Shown one piece after another: positions 8,756-17,012 of a stretch of DNA of 64,000 bases; the first letter of the stretch is position 1, and every line of letters starts with the position of its first letter. The DNA lies in assembly GCA_043753895.1 (NCBI GenBank), contig JAYUWK010000066.1, forward strand, positions 1-64,000. Reading direction: 5' to 3'. A program made the position numbers and the translations under genes. The stretch comes from WLMZ01 sp043753895 (GTDB lineage: Bacteria > Actinomycetota > Acidimicrobiia > Acidimicrobiales > Ilumatobacteraceae). The notes beneath the pieces were generated by a model. It had not been told where the DNA came from and made no database searches. It worked only from the letters and a program-made list of their open reading frames with translations.

Positions 8756-10080
8756 CGTGCTCGCGTCGGCCGTCCCGATGCTGGTGATCGTCGCGTGTGG
8801 GCTCGCCCTCGGTGTTGGATTGGCGATCGTTGCATCGCCGCTGATGCCAGTCGGTCCGGTTCGGCGGCTGCTCGCCGGTAACACGGTCGACATCGACGCG
8901 ACGGTGTTGTTGATAGGAGGCGCGACGTTCGCCCTGGCCCTCGGCGCTGCCGTCGTCTGCCTCACCATCGTCGGCCGACCGGAGCGTCGCAGCCAAATGG
9001 CCGACCGGACGCGCAGCCGAGGCGTCTCGCGCCTCACCGGATGGGCCGTCAGCTCCGGCCTGCCGGTGCCGGCCGTCATCGGCATCCGCGCCGCGTTCGA
9101 CCGGCCGGACGGCGCAAATCCCGTGCCCAACCGCTCGGTCGTCGTCGGCACGGCAATGGCCCTCGCTGCCGTCGTGGGCGCCCTCACCTTCGCTGCCGGC
9201 CTCAGCGGCCTCGTACACACGCCGAGGATGTTCGGCTGGGGTTGGGATGCGAAAGTGCTAGCCGGCAACGGCTACGACAACATCGACCCGGCACGATCGG
9301 CGGCGATCATGGGCGCCGACCCTGCTTTGCGCGACTCGTCCGGCGCCTACTTCGGCGTGCTCGCGGTCGACGGCATGGATGTGTCCGTACTGGGGATGGA
9401 TCCCAGCAGCGCGGTCACTCCGCCGATCGTCGCCGGACGGATGGTCCGCGCCAAGGACGAGATCGTGCTCGGCGCTGCCACCGCGGCGCAGCTCGGCAAG
9501 CACACGGGAGACACAGTCGACATCCATGACGCCAACGGCGCGGTGCAATCCCTGCGCATCGTCGGGACGGCCATCTTCCCGGCCAACGGGCGGGTGCACA
9601 CCGAGCACGTCACGCTCGGGACCGGTGCCATCGTGGTTCCGGATCTCGTGCCCGGTAGGGATTTTGACATCCTCGGTCAGCCGCAGACCGGCCTCGGACC
9701 ACACGTCGTGTTCGTGCGCTTCGTCCCCGGCACCCGGGCCTCTGACGAGTTCGACCACCTGCGCGAGACGACGCGGCCGCTCTCGGGCTTCGCTGGCCTT
9801 GGGCTTCACTGCGCAACAGCTGTCGCGGAGCGTGCGGTGGCAGGCGATGTCGACGGTCGGTGCCGGCCTGGTCATCGGAGTGCCCGTCGGCATCGTCCTC
9901 GGCCGCTAGCTATGGTCCGTGTTCGCCGGACAGTTGCACGTCGTCGTCGACCTTACCGTGCCCTGGTCGATCGCCGTGGTGGTCTCCGCCGCTCTCGCCG
10001 TCGCCGCAGTAGCGGGCGCCGCAGCTGCTCGAGTCGCGGCGTCCGGTCGAAAATTCAGCTTGACCTTCAAGCCCACCTGA
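8739..10080 (+). pseudogene. ABC transporter permease (FtsX-like) remnant
   Basis: Reading rightwards from the junction near 8750, the frame gives FtsX/MacB-type permease sequence: membrane helices (VPMLVIVACGLALGVGLAIV; VVGTAMALAAVVGALTFAAG) and a periplasmic domain with GYDNIDPARSAAI and VAGRMVRAKDEIVLG. At about 9790 the sequence jumps frame: the helix that normally precedes ALGFTxxQL is missing, and ALGFTAQQLSRSV continues in the +2 frame. That frame meets a TAG at 9907-9909, after which the last helix (WSIAVVVSAALAVAAVAG) reads through to a stop at 10078-10080. The gene therefore has a lost 5' end, an internal deletion with frameshift and a nonsense codon, and it is certainly non-functional. 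The open frame fuses artificially into the downstream DUF998-like gene. Confidence 0.85.
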
Positions 10081-10154
10081 GGGTTTGCCCCGGGTTCGCG
10101 GACGAGGAGCCCCCTAAACCACCCTTCGGCAAGGTGCGCCTGTACGTTGACGAC

Positions 10155-10754
10155 ATGCGCAACCCCGTCCGAACCGCCGCCCTCGGCGGGGTGGTCGGTC
10201 CAGCCGGGTTTATCGGCGCGTGGGTCCTCGGTGCCGCCGTGACCTCAGCCCCGTACTCCTCGATCGATGACGCGATCAGCCGGTTGGCGGCGGTCGGCTC
10301 CGACACGCGTTGGCTGATGACCGCCGGGTTCGTCACCTTCGGCTTGTCGCTCCCGGTGTACGCAACAGCGCTGCGCGCAACTGTCCCCGGGCCTGCGTGG
10401 ATGACCGCAGCCGCTACGGGGGTGGCGACGCTGGCGGTTGCGGCGGCACCGCTCGACCGTTCCGAAGCGATCGATCGGTTGCATGGCATCTTCGCCGGCA
10501 TCGGCTACCTGACACTTGCCGCCACCCCACTGCTCGCTGTCGCACCCTTGCGTGGGATGGGCCACTATCGGCTCGCCCGATCCGGTATCGCTGCCGGCCT
10601 CACGTCGATGACCGCGCTGGCGCTCACAACGACGGGCCTGCGGACCGGGCTCTTTCAGCGTGTCGGCCTGACGGTGAGTGACGCCTGGATCATCGCCACC
10701 GCGCTGACGGTTGCGCGAGGTGCTCGGGTGAACACCGGGATCAGGAGTCGATGA
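10155..10754 (+). CDS. DUF998-like multi-pass membrane protein
   Basis: A 199-residue protein from the ATG at 10155 (MRNPVRTAALGG) with six hydrophobic segments in a small four-to-six-helix bundle (GPAGFIGAWVLGAAV, WLMTAGFVTFGLSLPVYA, AATGVATLAVAAAP, GIFAGIGYLTLAATPLLA, GIAAGLTSMTALALTTTG, DAWIIATALTVARG). The pattern matches DUF998-family membrane proteins, whose function is unknown. In the raw reading frame it is continuous with the upstream permease pseudogene, but its own start and complete fold mark it as a separate gene. Its 3' end overlaps the convergent AlaX-like gene by 14 nt. Confidence 0.75.
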   Translation: MRNPVRTAALGGVVGPAGFIGAWVLGAAVTSAPYSSIDDAISRLAAVGSDTRWLMTAGFVTFGLSLPVYATALRATVPGPAWMTAAATGVATLAVAAAPLDRSEAIDRLHGIFAGIGYLTLAATPLLAVAPLRGMGHYRLARSGIAAGLTSMTALALTTTGLRTGLFQRVGLTVSDAWIIATALTVARGARVNTGIRSR

Positions 10755-11448
10755 TCTCGAGACGAATGCGTTTGTTGCCCTTGCCCTTGTTCTCGGTCTT
10801 GACAACGCGGATGCGGCCGACCTCGCCGGTAGTTCGCACGTGGGTGCCGCCATCGGCTTGTTTGTCCAAGCCGACGATGTCGACGACGCGGATCTCCGAT
10901 ACCGATTCCGGGATCATGTTGACCTTGGTGCGGATCAAGTCTTCGTCGTGCACCGCAGTATCGCGGGGCAGGAAGCCCACCACGATCGGTCGATCTGCTT
11001 CCAACTCGGCGTTGACCAGTGCCTCGACAGTGACAGCAAAACCCTCGGGCAATGGGTCGAACTCGAAGTCCATGCGTGCGCTCAACGGCTCCATGTTCCC
11101 GCCGGTTACCGGTACGTGCCACTCGTTCCAGATCACACCACACAACACGTGCAAGGCGGTGTGGGTGCGCATGAGGGCGTGCCGACGCGGCCAATCGACC
11201 ATGCCCTCGACCGTGACCCCAACCGCCGGCAACGCCTCGCCGCCCACGGCATGCCACACCAGACCATCGTCCTTGCGAACGTCAGTGACTGCGAGCCCGC
11301 CGAGCGTTCCAGTGTCATGCGGCTGGCCACCGCCGGTGGGATAGAACGCGGTCTGATCGAGCGCGATCGAGTCGTCACGAACGGCCACCACAGTGGCGCT
11401 GAAGTGTTGGAGGTACGCGTCGCGCAGGTACATCAGGTCGGTTTCCAT
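10741..11448 (-). CDS. Alanyl-tRNA editing protein, AlaX family
   Basis: A 235-residue free-standing editing domain related to the second half of alanyl-tRNA synthetase. It hydrolyses mischarged Ser- or Gly-tRNA(Ala). The zinc/active-site motif HTALH is at residues 96-100, and the second motif DGGTHVRTTGEVG places His at about 203. The usual Cys before GGTH is replaced by Asp (QADGGTH), a variant also seen in bacterial AlaX proteins. The N-terminal part has the family hallmark TAFYPTGGGQPHDTG. The start at 11448 (METDLMYLRD) is chosen over longer upstream readings because it begins just before the conserved domain. It is divergent from the gene at 11492. Confidence 0.9.
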   Translation of the reverse strand: METDLMYLRDAYLQHFSATVVAVRDDSIALDQTAFYPTGGGQPHDTGTLGGLAVTDVRKDDGLVWHAVGGEALPAVGVTVEGMVDWPRRHALMRTHTALHVLCGVIWNEWHVPVTGGNMEPLSARMDFEFDPLPEGFAVTVEALVNAELEADRPIVVGFLPRDTAVHDEDLIRTKVNMIPESVSEIRVVDIVGLDKQADGGTHVRTTGEVGRIRVVKTENKGKGNKRIRLEIIDS

Positions 11449-11491
11449 CACTGCAGTCTGGCGCATCGACCACATGGCTATCGTGTGGCCG

Positions 11492-12091
11492 ATGACCGAA
11501 CCCGCTCCCGGCGACTCCGCCTCTGCTTCGCCGCGTTCGGCAGCGAAGGTCACCTTGCGCACGAAAGCGTTGCGCGCCGCCGCATCCTTGAAGGCCGAGT
11601 ACCAAGCAGGCAAGGCCGGCGACGAATCACCCGCCTCACCCATCTGGCCAACCGCGAAGGAACAACTCGACGCCGTGGTGAAGCTGCTGACGTCGGCAAA
11701 GTCGTCGCCACCGGAGATCTCACCGACGGATGTAGAGCTCGATGCCGATGCCGCCGAGGTGGCCGTGGCTTTGCGGGCAGTCGATTGGGCCAGCGTTCGC
11801 GCCACCACGGCCGAGCGCACCGGTGGCGCCCGACGGGCGATGCGTGAGATGGCCGACCAAGTCGATTGGGCCAAGGCGCAACCGGTGGCTGCGCAGGTGT
11901 CGAGCGCGTTGATCGCCGCCGTGGCGTCGGGCCAGATCGGCGTGGGCGGAAAGCTCGGCTCTACCGTCGCGCGGGCCATCGTCGACCAGGGCGGTCTGGC
12001 CCAGCGCGTCGCAGCGAATCTCAACGAGCAGACCACGCAGATGCCACCCGATTTTCGTCAAGTGATCGATTCCACCGCCACCGAAAGCTAA
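11492..12091 (+). CDS. Conserved hypothetical, Ala-rich helical protein
   Basis: About 199 residues from the ATG at 11492 (MTEPAPGDSAS); an ATG at 11474 is also possible. The protein is rich in Ala, Glu and Arg and predicted to be mostly helical (AAEVAVALRAVDWASVRATT; ARRAMREMADQVDWAKAQ). It shows a duplicated VDWA motif. There is no signal peptide, membrane segment or catalytic motif. It is transcribed away from the AlaX-like gene, with 43 nt between the two starts. I do not recognise the family. Confidence 0.65.
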   Translation: MTEPAPGDSASASPRSAAKVTLRTKALRAAASLKAEYQAGKAGDESPASPIWPTAKEQLDAVVKLLTSAKSSPPEISPTDVELDADAAEVAVALRAVDWASVRATTAERTGGARRAMREMADQVDWAKAQPVAAQVSSALIAAVASGQIGVGGKLGSTVARAIVDQGGLAQRVAANLNEQTTQMPPDFRQVIDSTATES

Positions 12092-12120
12092 GCCACGAGG
12101 GTTCGTCGAGCGCCCGATGC

Positions 12121-12726
12121 TCAGCCGAAACAGGCCCAGACGAGCGAGTCGAACGCGGCCTCGTCGACGCTCACATGCAGCACGCCATCGACCCGCTTGA
12201 CGTCGAGCGTGGGACAGAAGATCGACTGATGACCAATGAAGAAATGCGGCGAACCTATAACCCCGCGATCGCGACCCTCGGCGTATTCTGCTAACGCGAC
12301 ATTGACTTCCGCATCGCCTGCGAGCCCGTGGCGCTCGGCCACTTCGGCGAGCACGGCGGGATCGGACACGTCGACACCCTGTTCGAACAACAGGCTGCGT
12401 AGTTCCATCGCCACGGCCTCACCCATTACATCGTCGACGGCGTACGCCTGCGCGATGAGCGCGAGACCCGGCAGAGAACTGCTCGGAAAGGTGTTGACGT
12501 CGAAGTTGCGGAAGAGCCCGCGACCGACTTGCGGCCTGATCTCATCGATCTCTTCGGCGATGAAGTGACCATCGACAGGCTTGCCATTCACGAGTTCGAG
12601 CGGCCAGCTGCGGATCTGCAAACGTACGTCATCACGGCCGAGGACGCTGCGACGCTCGATCAGCCGGGTGAGACCGATGTAGGCGAATGGGCACACGATG
12701 TCTGCGTACACGACCACTGTTGCCAT
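12121..12726 (-). CDS. DsbA-family (FrnE/2-hydroxychromene isomerase-like) oxidoreductase
   Basis: 201 residues with a thioredoxin-like fold interrupted by a helical insertion, as in DsbA/FrnE/KDS proteins. The N-terminal strand leads into DIVCPFAYIGLTRL, in which only the first cysteine of the canonical CxxC is kept (C12, CPFAY), so a dithiol oxidase role is doubtful. The cis-Pro loop reads GVIGSPHFFIGH. That pattern is shared by the cytosolic FrnE-like and GST-kappa-like branches. There is no signal peptide. The start at 12726 follows directly from the conserved MATVVVYADIVCPFAY strand. Confidence 0.85.
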   Translation of the reverse strand: MATVVVYADIVCPFAYIGLTRLIERRSVLGRDDVRLQIRSWPLELVNGKPVDGHFIAEEIDEIRPQVGRGLFRNFDVNTFPSSSLPGLALIAQAYAVDDVMGEAVAMELRSLLFEQGVDVSDPAVLAEVAERHGLAGDAEVNVALAEYAEGRDRGVIGSPHFFIGHQSIFCPTLDVKRVDGVLHVSVDEAAFDSLVWACFG

Positions 12727-12742
12727 ACCCCCGAGCGTATCG

Positions 12743-13048
12743 TCAGAGGCAGCGAGTGGCCCCGTTACGACACGTCCTACAGGTGATGGATGGGGTCGTC
12801 AGCATCAGCTCGAGCCGTCGCTGGAACAACTCGAATACGTCGCGCACATGGCACGCGTACTCGAGCGGAGACCACGCCGAAGGCTGCGAGCGAGCTGCAA
12901 CACCCGACGCGCTCAACACCACTTGCCATTGCCGGCTGAGGGTGCGGACCATCTCACTGGTTCGATGCACGTCGACCCCGGCGGCATCGACGCCACACGC
13001 GCTGTAGTGTTCACCGCTACCGGGGTGAGCGTCAGGGCCTGACGTTGC
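12743..13048 (-). pseudogene. DinB-like (metal-dependent thiol transferase fold) gene remnant
   Basis: In one frame, residues typical of the N-terminal third of actinobacterial DinB-family proteins are readable: a CGVDAAGVD segment, a helix TSEMVRTLSRQW, then WSPLEYACHVRDVFELFQRRLELML. This includes the HVRD helix that usually supplies a metal-binding His. The expected continuation (DDPxxxxW) is only found in the next frame (DDPIHHL), followed by a stop. The remaining two thirds of the domain are missing, and no start codon fits at the 5' end. The fragment is therefore a truncated, frameshifted remnant between the FrnE-like gene and the nucleotidyltransferase gene. Confidence 0.6.
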
Positions 13049-13057
13049 TCACTTCTT

Positions 13058-13513
13058 TCAGCCGTTGCCGGCGGGCGGAAGATCGGCAGCGTCGGCCTGG
13101 TCGCGGAGTCGGCCAGTCGCCAACTTGTTTGTGCGCAGGTCATCTACGGAGATGAACGGCACCGCGACGCCGCCCATTTCCAACGTCAGTCGATGTTCGT
13201 AGGCCCGCTCAAACGTCAAACCCGTCGCGAAGGTCAGAATGTCGATGCGTTGTGGTTCTCTACCAAGCTGTACGACCATGTCAGGATCCTCGAAATCGGA
13301 TGGGGTGAGGCCGAGTCCACCGAAGCCGAATTCCTCGAGAGCAGCAACGACTCGCGCTGCGTTGATCGGATCGGTCCACACCCACACGTCAATGTCTTTG
13401 GTATAGCGCGGGTGTCCGTGCGCCGCCAGTGCGTAGCCGCCGACGATCAAGAAGCGGACGTCATGTGCGACGAACGACGACAAGAACTCTTGGAAGTCGG
13501 GGTTCAGTTCCAT
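13058..13513 (-). CDS. Nucleotidyltransferase (MNT/DUF6036-like)
   Basis: A 151-residue minimal nucleotidyltransferase. The active-site signature is present: GGY at residues 25-27, then KDIDVWV with catalytic Asp40 and Asp42, and a third acidic residue in RIDILT near Asp91. Such proteins occur as antitoxins of HEPN/MNT-type pairs, as AbiEii-like toxins, or as orphan regulators. It is encoded downstream of, and overlapping by 53 nt, a small ORF that looks like a dedicated partner (13461-13652). No HEPN partner is adjacent, so a classical MNT-HEPN pair is not supported. The C-terminus is Asp/Ala-rich with PPAGNG. Confidence 0.85.
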   Translation of the reverse strand: MELNPDFQEFLSSFVAHDVRFLIVGGYALAAHGHPRYTKDIDVWVWTDPINAARVVAALEEFGFGGLGLTPSDFEDPDMVVQLGREPQRIDILTFATGLTFERAYEHRLTLEMGGVAVPFISVDDLRTNKLATGRLRDQADAADLPPAGNG

Positions 13514-13652
13514 GAGACCACCCGTGATGCTCGCGCCGAATTGTTTCGACGGCTTCGATGCGTTCGTAAACCGGTCGCGTGAGCCAATACCGCCATGGCT
13601 CGTCGGCTTCGCCGACCCGCTTTCTGGTCACCACACGTTCGACCGACGGCAT
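13461..13652 (-). CDS. Small partner protein upstream of nucleotidyltransferase
   Basis: Sixty-three residues from the ATG at 13652. The sequence has the shape of short proteins often found just before this class of nucleotidyltransferase: a basic start, then DEPWRYWLTRPVYERIEAVE (a Trp/Tyr-Trp-Leu-x-Arg helix) and a closing LPRVL. Its 3' end overlaps the nucleotidyltransferase gene by 53 nt in another frame, which implies coupled translation. Whether the two form a toxin-antitoxin-like pair is inference from context only. Confidence 0.6.
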   Translation of the reverse strand: MPSVERVVTRKRVGEADEPWRYWLTRPVYERIEAVETIRREHHGWSHGTEPRLPRVLVVVRRT

Positions 13653-13850
13653 GGGAAGAGTCTATCGAGAGAGGTGGGCGTGCTCTGTCAGTAGGTTTGC
13701 GGCCTCTCGGGCACGTAACTACTGTCAGTCCGGACACGAGCCTGCGAGACAGAACGGATGCGACGTCAAGACGCCGGTATCAGTTCCATCAACGAGCCAA
13801 TCCAGGAATCTGCCCGAGCGAATACGCCGTCTTTCGACCTATTCGCTCTT

Positions 13851-13930
13851 TCAAACCGGGGAGCGGCTCAGCCAAACCGAGAGTCGCTCATTCAAACCGA
13901 GAGCGGCTCGACCAAACCGAGAGCGGGTCT
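13851..13930. repeat. Four imperfect 20-21 bp tandem repeats
   Basis: Units beginning CAAACCG at 13852, 13873, 13893 and 13913 share the consensus CAAACCGAGAGCGGCTC plus three variable bases. They sit immediately downstream of the acetyltransferase stop (that gene runs leftwards and ends at 13933), in a 280-nt non-coding gap (13653-13932). The open frames crossing them are repetitive and have no family resemblance. Confidence 0.8.
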
Positions 13931-13932
13931 GT

Positions 13933-14370
13933 TCAGAGGTCGAACCGGTACACATTCGTGTCGCGGGGGAGGAAGCCGAGCCGTTGGTACAGGCGGTTCG
14001 CCGCTTCACGAGACGGGCGTGACGTGAGGTCAACGGTCTTGGCGCCCTTGCCCCGTGCAATGTCGAGCGCGAACTGGTTCAGTGCCTCGCCCACGCCGCG
14101 ACCGCGCGCGTCACCATCGACGACCACGTCCTCGATCCACGCGCGCACCCCAGTGGGGATACGGAACACCACCAGCGTGAGCGAGCCGAGGACCTCGCGC
14201 GATTCGCTGTCGAGCGCAACGAGCACGTCGGACGCGGGCGATGCAACCATTTCGCTCAGCTCGGCTTCGGTCGGGGGTGGCGACGATTTTGACAGCTGTG
14301 GGATGAGCCGGGCAAAGGCGTGCACCAGCGCGGGCGTCACTTCGGTGGCAATCTCGACGGTCACGGACAC
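13933..14370 (-). CDS. GNAT-family N-acetyltransferase
   Basis: A complete 145-residue GNAT domain. The acetyl-CoA pyrophosphate loop is readable as VVVDGDARGRGVGEAL (R/Q-x-x-G-x-G/A motif). It is followed by a helix and by the C-terminal strand pattern AANRLYQRLGFLPRDTNVYRFDL typical of the fold. The substrate cannot be predicted. The gene is divergent from the VOC-family gene, with a 58-nt shared upstream region, and ends next to a tandem repeat. Confidence 0.9.
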   Translation of the reverse strand: MSVTVEIATEVTPALVHAFARLIPQLSKSSPPPTEAELSEMVASPASDVLVALDSESREVLGSLTLVVFRIPTGVRAWIEDVVVDGDARGRGVGEALNQFALDIARGKGAKTVDLTSRPSREAANRLYQRLGFLPRDTNVYRFDL

Positions 14371-14428
14371 GGCGTCACGCTACCGCGGAGACAACCCACC
14401 GGAAGCGCTAGCGAACTAGGGTGACAGC

Positions 14429-14881
14429 GTGTTGAACGAACCGCGCTTGACCCACATCGCCCTACCTGTCGAAGACATCACTGCCTCGGTCGAGTGGTAC
14501 GAGCGGTACACCCCGCTGCGAGCCATCGACGTGCGCCACGACACCGATGGCAATGCCGCGTGGCTGTGTCACCCAGAGCCGACCGAGCATCCGTTCATCA
14601 TCGTCTTGGTCAGCCTCGACAGAGCGAAGGGCGAACCGCACGGCCAGCTCGGTCCTTTCGGTCACCTCGGTATGGAGCTCCCAACCCGCGACGCCGTCGA
14701 CGCGGTGGCATTGCTCGGACGCGCAGATGGCTGTCTGGCATGGGAGCCTCAGCAGTGGCCAGCGCCCGTCGGTTACGTGTGCGCCCTCACCGATCCCGAC
14801 GGCAACGTGGTGGAGTTCAGCTTCGATCAGGGCGTGTATGCAAAAGTGCGAGAGGTCCTCGGCTCACCCACTGCCAGCTGA
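14429..14881 (+). CDS. VOC-family (glyoxalase/bleomycin resistance fold) protein
   Basis: 150 residues with two beta-alpha-beta-beta-beta modules. The first module begins LTHIALPVEDITASVEWYERY, with the metal-ligand His in THIAL. The second has FGHLGMELPTRDAVDAV and ends in DPDGNVVEFSFDQG, with the metal-ligand Glu. His and Glu at these positions are the standard VOC metal ligands, so a lyase, isomerase or dioxygenase role is possible. The substrate is unknown. A GTG at 14429 is used as start. The next gene begins 28 nt downstream, so the two may be cotranscribed. Confidence 0.88.
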   Translation: MLNEPRLTHIALPVEDITASVEWYERYTPLRAIDVRHDTDGNAAWLCHPEPTEHPFIIVLVSLDRAKGEPHGQLGPFGHLGMELPTRDAVDAVALLGRADGCLAWEPQQWPAPVGYVCALTDPDGNVVEFSFDQGVYAKVREVLGSPTAS

Positions 14882-14908
14882 GTGAGCCTCGCCGCGTAGC
14901 GTGCGTCG

Positions 14909-15868
14909 ATGGATCACGCTGAGCTCTCCACCCGTGCCCGCACCCTCGGCTCGCTGCTCGAGCCCCTCACTGGGCAGGTCTACTTCTCGCCTGAGTGTCA
15001 CGCGAACTACGTCGCCCTCGGCTTCGATGCGAGCCCCGGCAAGGCCAACGGCGTCGCACTGCCCGACGGCCCTGCGTACTTCACGAGCCGTGGCAGCGTG
15101 ATGGGGCAGGTGCCCGGCGAGGTAGTCGCCGCAGCCTTTGCGGTCTTCAATCCAGAGGTCGTGGTGCCGTGCGTGACGATGGGATGGCAACGCACCGATG
15201 CAGCCACCATCTGCGCGGCACGTGACGCCGGTGCGATTGCTCAACTCGTTCGATTGTTGGGTGAGGCGCCCGCTGCTATCGCACGGGTCAACGAGCTGCT
15301 CGCTCGAGCAGTGGAACCACTGCGACCCGAGGGGCGGCCCCTCTACGCCGGGTTACGCTCGCTCGCGATGCCCGATTCGCCGGTCGGGGCGATGTGGCGC
15401 ATGGGCGACATGTTGCGCGAGTTTCGAGGCGACAGCCACACCGCGTCGTGGATCGCTGCCGGAATCAACGCCACCGAGATCGGCCTGCTCAGCGAGATGT
15501 ACTGGGGCCTTCCGATGCGCTCGTACAGTCGCACCCGCGCGTGGACCGACGGCCAATTCGATGCATCGGTCGAATCGTTGAGGTCACGCGGGCTCGTGAC
15601 CAACGATGGATTCACCGACGCCGGGCGAGCCGTGCGCGAATCGATCGAGGCCGCCACCGACGCGCAGATGGCTGGCGCGATCGCTGCGCTCGGCGACGAC
15701 ATCGGCGAGCTATTCACAACCATCGCACCGTGGGGCGCCACGGTTCGCGCCGGTTTCGGCTACCTCAGCAGCGGTCCGCACGATCTCGCCGATCAGGCAT
15801 CGCGTCTGTCGGCCGTTCGTCCGATAGATCCGTCGGCGGCCGTTTTCTCCGACACCGAAACTGCGTAG
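14909..15868 (+). CDS. SCO6745-family protein
   Basis: 319 residues matching the actinobacterial SCO6745-type family in layout: an N-terminal helical region with the hallmark TGQVYFSPECHANYVALGF, a middle with AMPDSPVGAMWRMGDMLREFRGD, and a C-terminal winged-helix-like part (FDASVESLRSRGLVTNDGFTDAGRAVRESIE). The family's function is not established. The C-terminal part resembles MarR-type DNA-binding domains. The ATG at 14909 fits. The UGA-interrupted thioredoxin-like gene starts 10 nt downstream, which suggests an operon. Confidence 0.85.
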   Translation: MDHAELSTRARTLGSLLEPLTGQVYFSPECHANYVALGFDASPGKANGVALPDGPAYFTSRGSVMGQVPGEVVAAAFAVFNPEVVVPCVTMGWQRTDAATICAARDAGAIAQLVRLLGEAPAAIARVNELLARAVEPLRPEGRPLYAGLRSLAMPDSPVGAMWRMGDMLREFRGDSHTASWIAAGINATEIGLLSEMYWGLPMRSYSRTRAWTDGQFDASVESLRSRGLVTNDGFTDAGRAVRESIEAATDAQMAGAIAALGDDIGELFTTIAPWGATVRAGFGYLSSGPHDLADQASRLSAVRPIDPSAAVFSDTETA

Positions 15869-15877
15869 GGTTCGATC

Positions 15878-16963
15878 ATGATCCTGCAGACGCTTGAGAA
15901 CGTGTTGGCCATCGATGTCGCCGACCGCACCGGTTGGATGGCCAAACCCGAAGGCATGTGTCGAGGCAGCGTCTGTATGCCGGCACCTGGCGCATTGCGC
16001 ACCGACGGCACGGTCGATATCCGCATCGCAGCCGAGCGGTTGGGGATGCCGCTGTTGCACGACGACGAGCATGGTGTGTGGGCCCTCGGACCCGCCACAG
16101 CCACGGGCAGAGCGCTCAGCACCGCCATCGCAGCGGATCCCGAGCTCATCGATCGCGGCGGCAATCCCTTCCGCCTCAGCTCATTGCACGGCCGCAAGGT
16201 GCTGCTGGTCGCATGGAGCAGTTATTGAGGCTGTCGCGCCAGCTTGCCCGGGTGGCAGGCACTGCATACCGAACTCGAATCGCTCGGCCTCACCGTGGTC
16301 ACCGTTGCCCTGGACGTGAATCCTGAGCACGCCCACCCGTGGATCGATCTGGCATCACCGACACATCCGAGTCTGATCGACACGGCACATGCAACTGGAG
16401 AGTTGTTCGGATTCCTGAACATCCCCATGGCTGTGTGGATCGATGAGTTCGGCACGATGGTTCGGCCTGCGGAGTCTGCGTCGATCGAGCGCAGCCCGCT
16501 GCGCGACATGGACATTCCCGACGGGCTGCCCGAACGACTCGACCGATCGTTTCGCGAGATCAAGAAGTTCCCCGAGTTCGCCGACGAGTACCGCGCCGCC
16601 ATCGTCGATTGGGCGAACCATGGCGAGGAAAGCCGGTATGCGCTATCACCCGACGAGGTCGTTCGACGAAGCCAACCTCGACCCACGACCCATGCTCGAG
16701 CGGCAGCGTGTTTCGAGATGGGCCAGTACTTACTGCACACCGTGAGCCACGGTGCGGCCGTGCCGTGGTGGCGCAAGGCCCACGAGCTGTTCCCCGAGAA
16801 CTGGACCTACAAGCGCCAGGCGTGGACACTCGTCACCACTCCAGCTGGTGCGACCGAAAACGATCTGATGCAGGGACCCAACGACGTCTATGCGGGCAAC
16901 TGGCTCGACGACGTGATTGCAGGTGGCGGTGGTGAGGCATATGCCGTCACCCCGCAACTCTGA
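15878..16963 (+). CDS. Thioredoxin/redoxin-like protein, candidate selenoprotein (in-frame UGA)
   Basis: Read straight through a TGA at 16226-16228, the frame gives a coherent 361-residue protein. Residues 1-105 are an N-terminal domain with a CRGSVC motif (28-33). Residues about 106-235 are a TlpA/ResA-like redoxin domain: strand KVLLVAWSSY, then UGA (residue 117), Gly, Cys119, and RASLPGWQALHTEL. The continuation TVVTVALDV and FLNIPMAVWIDEFG includes the cis-Pro loop. A helical C-terminal region follows. Relatives usually have Cys at the UGA position, so insertion of selenocysteine would give a Sec-Gly-Cys redox site. A SECIS-like hairpin follows the UGA. Alternative explanation: a Cys TGC or TGT codon mutated to TGA, or a read error, leaving a broken gene. 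No selenium genes lie in the window to decide. Confidence 0.65.
16229..16262 (+). promoter_or_regulatory. SECIS-like hairpin after UGA codon
   Basis: Downstream of the UGA, the RNA can fold with upper stem UGCC/GGCA around loop CGGGU (16249-16253), a lower GCC/GGC stem, and an AGCU bulge that places an unpaired U next to the upper stem. The apical loop starts 21 nt after the UGA and contains GG and U. Known bacterial SECIS elements have a loop with GG/U and a bulged U about 16-37 nt after the UGA. The fold was drawn by eye; its energy was not computed. Confidence 0.45.
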
Positions 16964-17012
16964 CGGAAGCTGGAAACGCGTCATCACGATGCGTCGATAG
17001 GCTCTTCTTTCC

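Noticed and set aside
13595..14419. ORF across the tandem repeats and over the acetyltransferase gene
   Set aside because: It is Ser/Arg-rich, crosses the 20-bp repeats, and mirrors the GNAT gene on the other strand.
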